Source of the DNA: JACIWG01 sp049969935
GTDB taxonomy: Archaea; Thermoproteota; Nitrososphaeria; JACIWG01
DNA length: 31,113 nucleotides
Assembly (NCBI GenBank): GCA_049969935.1
Contig: JBMFNX010000020.1
Span: forward strand, 1 to 31,113
Reading direction: 5' to 3'
Shown here: piece after piece, positions 30,465 through 31,113 of the stretch
Numbering within the stretch: the stretch's first letter is position 1
Layout of the letters: each line of letters opens with the position of its first letter
Made by a program: the position numbers and the translations under genes
Notes under the pieces: model-generated
Databases searched by the model: none
What the model was told of the DNA's origin: nothing
The model's input: the letters and a program-made list of their open reading frames with translations, nothing else

Positions 30465-31113
30465 ATGAAGATAGTTAAAGTTGAAACAGAAGCTGTTTCA
30501 CTTCCCTTAGATGAGGAAGCATTCGATTCTACAGCAAAGTGGAGTGAATTCAACTTTCTCCTAGTTAAAGTTTCCACTGACAGCGGCATTACAGGCTTAT
30601 CTGATATCGCACCATTGCATGGAAAGGAAATGGGAATATTTGAAAAGATAATATTAGATAAGCTTTCTCCAAAAGTTGTGGGAGAAAACCCATATGATGT
30701 TGAAAGGATTTGGGCTAAAATGGTCGGTTTCGGCTCAGAAGCTTACGCTCTAGGCAGGTCTGGTGCAGTTGTTACAGCATCATCAGCAATAGATATAGCA
30801 TTATGGGATATAATAAGCAAGTCCTTTAACACGCCACTCTACAATCTACTGGGAGGTAAACTCAAGGATTCCATAGAATTGTATGCAAGCTTTATGGGGC
30901 AACCTTCAACTGAAAGGGTAAAGGATGTTCTCTTGAAGGGTTTTAGAGGTGTTAAGGTTAAGGTTGGCTTTAACGTTAAAAGCGATATAGAATATGTTAG
31001 AATGTTGAGAAACGAGTTAGGTTTCGAGTTCAAGTTAATGGTTGACGGTAACCAAGGCTACAGCATAGAGGAAGCGAAAGCTTTTGCTGAAATGGTAAAG
31101 GATTTTGAAATAC
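30465..31113 (+). CDS. Enolase-superfamily enzyme (mandelate racemase/muconate lactonizing type), partial
   Basis: The first 216 residues of a protein that continues past the right edge. The N-terminal capping domain (MKIVKVETEAVSLPL, then FNFLLVKVSTDSGITGLSD) is followed by the start of the barrel: AIDIALWDIISKSFNTPLYNLLGG (108-131), the catalytic K-x-K as Lys164 and Lys166 in GVKVKVGF, and Asp194/Asn196 in VDGNQGYS, the first Mg-ligand region. This subgroup includes dipeptide epimerases, o-succinylbenzoate synthase and sugar-acid dehydratases; the missing C-terminal half would be needed to decide. The ATG at 30465 is set by TATA spacing. It is divergent from the maturation-protease gene. 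Confidence 0.88.
   Translation, partial: MKIVKVETEAVSLPLDEEAFDSTAKWSEFNFLLVKVSTDSGITGLSDIAPLHGKEMGIFEKIILDKLSPKVVGENPYDVERIWAKMVGFGSEAYALGRSGAVVTASSAIDIALWDIISKSFNTPLYNLLGGKLKDSIELYASFMGQPSTERVKDVLLKGFRGVKVKVGFNVKSDIEYVRMLRNELGFEFKLMVDGNQGYSIEEAKAFAEMVKDFEI

Noticed and set aside
1..31113. tRNA genes, CRISPR arrays, insertion sequences or integrated elements
   Set aside because: No cloverleaf with a T-loop consensus, no regularly spaced repeats, no transposase or integrase and no terminal inverted repeats were seen by eye.

Overview
This window is archaeal chromosome. The evidence is a topoisomerase VI pair (Top6B/Top6A), aIF2-beta and aIF1A, a RIO1 kinase, an archaeal Dim2/Krr1 KH protein, a split tRNA-binding partner of MetRS and a divergent FtsZ/tubulin-like protein. 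Genes that begin transcripts typically have a TATA box about 25-30 nt before the start codon and no Shine-Dalgarno (SD) sequence, which implies leaderless mRNAs. Internal operon genes use strong GGAGGTGA-type SDs, often with TTG or GTG starts. The sequence is moderately AT-rich and gene-dense. Gene content fits an uncultured lineage of the TACK/Thermoproteota side (Bathyarchaeia- or Nitrososphaeria-like), but I cannot place it precisely from sequence alone. No rRNA, tRNA, CRISPR array, insertion sequence or prophage was seen.

Layout. 1-2148 (minus): a TSUP anion transporter, an Mrp/NBP35 Fe-S ATPase and a NifX-like protein cut by the window edge, with a UPF0251/DUF134 regulator divergent at 2308-2652. 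3101-4197 (plus): a proteostasis pair, PAC2 proteasome-assembly-type chaperone and small heat-shock protein. 4326-8072: an anchored secreted protein, two winged-helix regulators linked to membrane segments (one fused, one as a two-gene pair) and a nitroreductase with a long C-terminal extension. 8310-12562 (plus): a three-gene envelope/ABC-2 transport operon whose first gene is a large NEW3-domain surface protein; its TTG start and SD lie in a predicted RNA hairpin.

12614-17854 (minus): a housekeeping operon reading aIF2-beta, DUF424, aIF1A, RIO1, Dim2-like KH protein, Top6B, Top6A, with overlapping or abutting reading frames, followed by a small membrane protein with its own promoter. 17965-20033 (plus): purine/methylthio salvage, a phosphorylase with an Asn in the base-specificity position next to an MTA/SAH deaminase, which together suggest a deaminate-first (methylthioinosine) route. 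20093-22739 (plus): MetRS, its detached tRNA-binding domain and a PHP-family metallohydrolase, each overlapping the next.

22736-27987 (minus): a divergent FtsZ-like protein with degenerate nucleotide and catalytic loops, an archaeal MiaB/CDKAL1-like tRNA methylthiotransferase and both glycine decarboxylase P subunits. 28052-29887 (plus): a type I membrane protein whose overall plan recalls eukaryotic ribophorin I, and a 2[4Fe-4S] ferredoxin. 29896-30402 (minus): a hydrogenase-maturation-type protease. 30465-31113 (plus): the N-terminal two thirds or so of an enolase-superfamily enzyme.

Points most worth a second look: the ribophorin-I-like protein, the FtsZ-like protein lacking its usual catalytic loop, the SD-sequestering hairpin and 26-bp palindrome around the NEW3/ABC locus, the triple TTC-GAA element upstream of the 4326 gene, and a possible small RNA in the 2653-3100 gap.
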